This document shows, piece after piece, positions 62,006 to 64,000 of a DNA stretch of 64,000 nucleotides (positions are counted from its first letter, which is position 1; each line of letters begins with the position of its first letter). This stretch comes from Monoglobus sp964617455 (GTDB lineage Bacteria > Bacillota > Clostridia > Monoglobales > Monoglobaceae). The stretch lies in assembly GCA_964617455.1 (NCBI GenBank), contig CAZTYF010000005.1, positions 1 through 64,000 on the forward strand, given 5' to 3'. A program made the translations under genes and the position numbers. The notes under the pieces were generated by a model, which saw nothing but the letters and a program-made list of their open reading frames with translations, was not told the origin of the DNA and made no database searches.

Positions 62006-63142
62006 TTGGATGACGAAATCAGGACTCTTGAGGAGTTGGAGGCGAAAAAGGCGGCAAGGCAGGCTGCCAAAACCCTGAAAATAAAGCGCAAAAAGCGGAG
62101 GAAGAGGATATTCATATGCTCCGTGGCCGCCGTTTTGGCGGTGGCGATAATAGGCACCGCGGGTTTTGAAATCTTCAGCGATGTGGTGGGCTTAGGCGGC
62201 GACGATAAGCTCTATGTTGTCGATGTTCCCGCAGGGGCGGGGGCATCCACCGTGGCCAATCTTTTGGCAAATCGGGGAGTGATAAAATTCGCTCCTCTGT
62301 TTCGGGTGTATGCGGGCAACCGATATATGTTCCAGCAGGGGCGCCATTCCGTGTCCTCTTCCATGTCTTATCGGGAGTTGCTCCAAACCTTTGCCAGTTA
62401 TGCCGACGGCGGCGTGGGAGACCAGGTAGAAGTGCTGATTCCCGAGGGGAGCGAGGCCAAACAGATTGCCCAAATCCTGGAAGATGCGGGCTTGGTCACC
62501 GCCGAGGAATTTATGAACGAAGTGAACTACGGAACTTTTGATTATAGCTTTTTGACGGGACTGACCCGCACGGAGAACCGTTTGGAGGGTTATCTCTATC
62601 CCGCCACATACCAAATTTTCCCGGGCACCTCTGCCCATGATATAGTCAGTATGATGTTGGACGCCTTCTCTTCAAAGGTTATGCCTGTCTACAACGCCAG
62701 CAACACAAGGGATTCGGTGGACTATGTAATCACCTTGGCCTCCGTAATCGAGCGGGAGGCGGCAAGCGAGGCGGAGATGCCCATTGTGTCCTCCGTGTTC
62801 AACAACCGTCTCTATGAGGGGCGGAAGCTGGAATCCTGCGCCACGGTTCAATACATCCTGGGGGAGAGGAAGCCCGTGCTCAGCGAGGCGGACACCAAAA
62901 TCGATTCCCCATATAATACCTATATCCACGAAGGCCTGCCCGTCGGTCCCATAAGCTCTCCGGGACTTGCCGCGGTGAAGGCGGCCCTCTATCCGGAGGC
63001 GACGCCCTATATGTACTTTGTGGCCGCATCGGACGGGTCCAAAAACTACTTCTCCGTGACCTATGAAGAGCACAAGGAGAAAACCGACAAAATCGCTGCG
63101 GGGGAGCCTGTGGAGGATGCGCCTCTGCCTGCGGGCGAATAG
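62006..63142 (+). CDS. mltG: Endolytic murein transglycosylase MltG
   Basis: 378 aa, TTG start with GCGGAGG 8 bases upstream. A basic cytoplasmic N-terminus (KRKKRRKR, 27-34) precedes one membrane helix (35-56), then a LysM-like and YceG catalytic domain. The catalytic glutamate is Glu249 in ASVIEREAASEAEMP; NRLEGYLYPATY and SPYNTYIHEGLPVGPISSPG are family signatures. MltG cuts nascent glycan strands and sets their length. It is followed by the trmR-like gene, a common Firmicutes order. Confidence 0.95.
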   Translation: MDDEIRTLEELEAKKAARQAAKTLKIKRKKRRKRIFICSVAAVLAVAIIGTAGFEIFSDVVGLGGDDKLYVVDVPAGAGASTVANLLANRGVIKFAPLFRVYAGNRYMFQQGRHSVSSSMSYRELLQTFASYADGGVGDQVEVLIPEGSEAKQIAQILEDAGLVTAEEFMNEVNYGTFDYSFLTGLTRTENRLEGYLYPATYQIFPGTSAHDIVSMMLDAFSSKVMPVYNASNTRDSVDYVITLASVIEREAASEAEMPIVSSVFNNRLYEGRKLESCATVQYILGERKPVLSEADTKIDSPYNTYIHEGLPVGPISSPGLAAVKAALYPEATPYMYFVAASDGSKNYFSVTYEEHKEKTDKIAAGEPVEDAPLPAGE

Positions 63143-63176
63143 GGCCCGGGGTAATATGATTCGGATTTGATTTATT

Positions 63177-63863
63177 ATGATAGACGACAGTATCAACCAT
63201 GAGTATATAATCAGATACATAAGGGACGTCCTGCCCAAAAGGGAGGGGCTCCTTGGGGAATTGGAAGAATTTGCCGAGGCTCGGGATGTGCCCATTTCAC
63301 AGCCCGAGACGATAAGGCTCATAGAGGTGCTTATTTCCATAGGCGGTTTTAAAAGGATTTTGGAAGTGGGCACCGCTATCGGATATTCCGCCCTGCGAAT
63401 GGCATCGGCGGCCCCGGATGTTTCGGTGGACACCGTCGAAATCAACCCGGAGGCGGCGGCCTATGCCAAAGGCGTGTTCGAGCGGGCAAATGTTCGGGAC
63501 CGCATCACCCTCTTTGAGGGAGACGGTGCGGAGGTATTGCCGAGGCTCCGCCATGAGGGCAGGGAATACGATATGGTCTTTATCGATGCCGCCAAGGGCC
63601 GTTATAATGTCTTTTTCGGGGAATGCTGCCGAATGCTGAGGCCCGGCGGGCTTTTGGTTTCGGACAATATCTTATACAAAGGCATGACCGCCACCGACGA
63701 GCTTGTGCTCCATCGCAAACGCACGATTGTGAAGAGGCTGCGGGAATATGTGAAAATGCTGTGCGGCCGTGAGGACTTTGACACCGCCCTTGTCCCCATA
63801 GGCGACGGTATGGCACTGAGTGTAAAAAAGACTCAAACGGAGGAACGAGAGACGAATGCTTGA
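63177..63863 (+). CDS. Class I SAM-dependent O-methyltransferase, TrmR/YrrM-like
   Basis: 228 aa. SAM-binding motif I is ILEVGTAIGYSA, the acidic ribose-binding end of strand 2 is VDTVEINPEA, and the metal-linked catalytic segment is YDMVFIDAAKGRY followed by LLVSDNILYKG. This is the cation-dependent family that includes TrmR, which methylates 5-hydroxyuridine at tRNA position 34. Linkage to mltG matches the yrrL-yrrM order of Bacillus. Its end overlaps the next gene by 8 bases. Confidence 0.88.
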   Translation: MIDDSINHEYIIRYIRDVLPKREGLLGELEEFAEARDVPISQPETIRLIEVLISIGGFKRILEVGTAIGYSALRMASAAPDVSVDTVEINPEAAAYAKGVFERANVRDRITLFEGDGAEVLPRLRHEGREYDMVFIDAAKGRYNVFFGECCRMLRPGGLLVSDNILYKGMTATDELVLHRKRTIVKRLREYVKMLCGREDFDTALVPIGDGMALSVKKTQTEERETNA

Positions 63864-64000
63864 GAAAATAAGAGGCCTGCGGGACTCGCTGCGGAACGTT
63901 GATTTTTTCCTGATAATCCTGACCGTCCTTGCGGCGGTTTTCGGGATTGTTATGATTTCCAGCGCCACCGGGAGCAATCCCACGCGGTATGTGGCAATGC
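63856..64000 (+). CDS. SEDS-family protein (RodA/FtsW), N-terminal fragment at window edge
   Basis: 48 codons before the window ends. The start MLEKIRGLRDSLRNVDFFL, then a hydrophobic helix and MISSATGSNP, is typical of RodA/FtsW glycan polymerases. RodA and FtsW cannot be told apart from this part. It overlaps the trmR-like gene by 8 bases, so it is translated from the same mRNA. Confidence 0.8.
   Translation, partial: MLEKIRGLRDSLRNVDFFLIILTVLAAVFGIVMISSATGSNPTRYVAM

Overview
The window reads as a chromosomal segment of a Gram-positive, low-to-moderate GC member of the Bacillota, most likely an anaerobic gut-type Clostridia. This is an inference from gene content: pyruvate phosphate dikinase, rubrerythrin, SLH-anchored surface proteins, MurT/GatD lipid II amidation, CdaA/CdaR, archaeal-type ProS, split transketolase, and dense AGGAGG-type ribosome binding sites with TTGACA/TATAAT promoters at 17-bp spacing. 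No taxonomic assignment was computed.

Layout. 1-3341 (minus) is the 5' part of an SLH surface protein gene cut by the window edge. 3538-9983 carries an XRE-like remnant, a GIY-YIG/DUF4357 protein, an HPr-like protein, tadA, ppdK, a SLOG protein and an AlkD-type protein. 10038-11684 holds a ClC transporter, a Leu-Gln tRNA pair and divergent promoters. 11827-16321 pairs a sodium:solute symporter with a secreted CE12-type esterase. 16565-21439 has proS, cdaA, cdaR and a FAD protein. 21469-25020 (minus) is a four-gene unit of a HisD-like protein, a HisB-like protein, a HAD hydrolase and a fumarase beta subunit; ruvX lies upstream. 25719-26132 looks like a convergent toxin/antitoxin-type RNA pair. 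26627-38291 encodes two giant surface proteins. 38444-42673 has split transketolase and murT-gatD. 42837-48062 holds a membrane-fusion protein, a FtsX-like permease and a diguanylate cyclase, followed by a GH43 enzyme. 49652-51561 (minus) pairs a HAD phosphatase with a degenerate enolase paralog. 51846-55380 has ftsZ, rubrerythrin, ruvC and DAHP synthase. 55583-57244 is ilvD (minus). 57358-59845 (minus) is a phage-type replication module with an 11-bp repeat array. 60059-64000 is an envelope/housekeeping run (tagA-like, DJ-1 family, folate cyclo-ligase, mltG, trmR-like, rodA/ftsW start).

Themes. Much of the window builds the cell surface: SLH proteins, an isopeptide-domain giant, lipid II amidation, MltG, FtsZ, a SEDS protein, a TagA-like transferase, and c-di-AMP control through CdaA/CdaR. 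A second theme is homologs of well-known enzymes that have lost signature active-site residues: the enolase paralog, the HisD-like and HisB-like pair, the HPr-like protein, and a ClC protein lacking the gating glutamate. The most unusual items are the catalytically altered enolase next to a phosphatase, the altered HisD/HisB set, the 23-copy 11-bp array inside a replication-initiator gene, and the candidate type I toxin-antitoxin locus sharing one bidirectional terminator.
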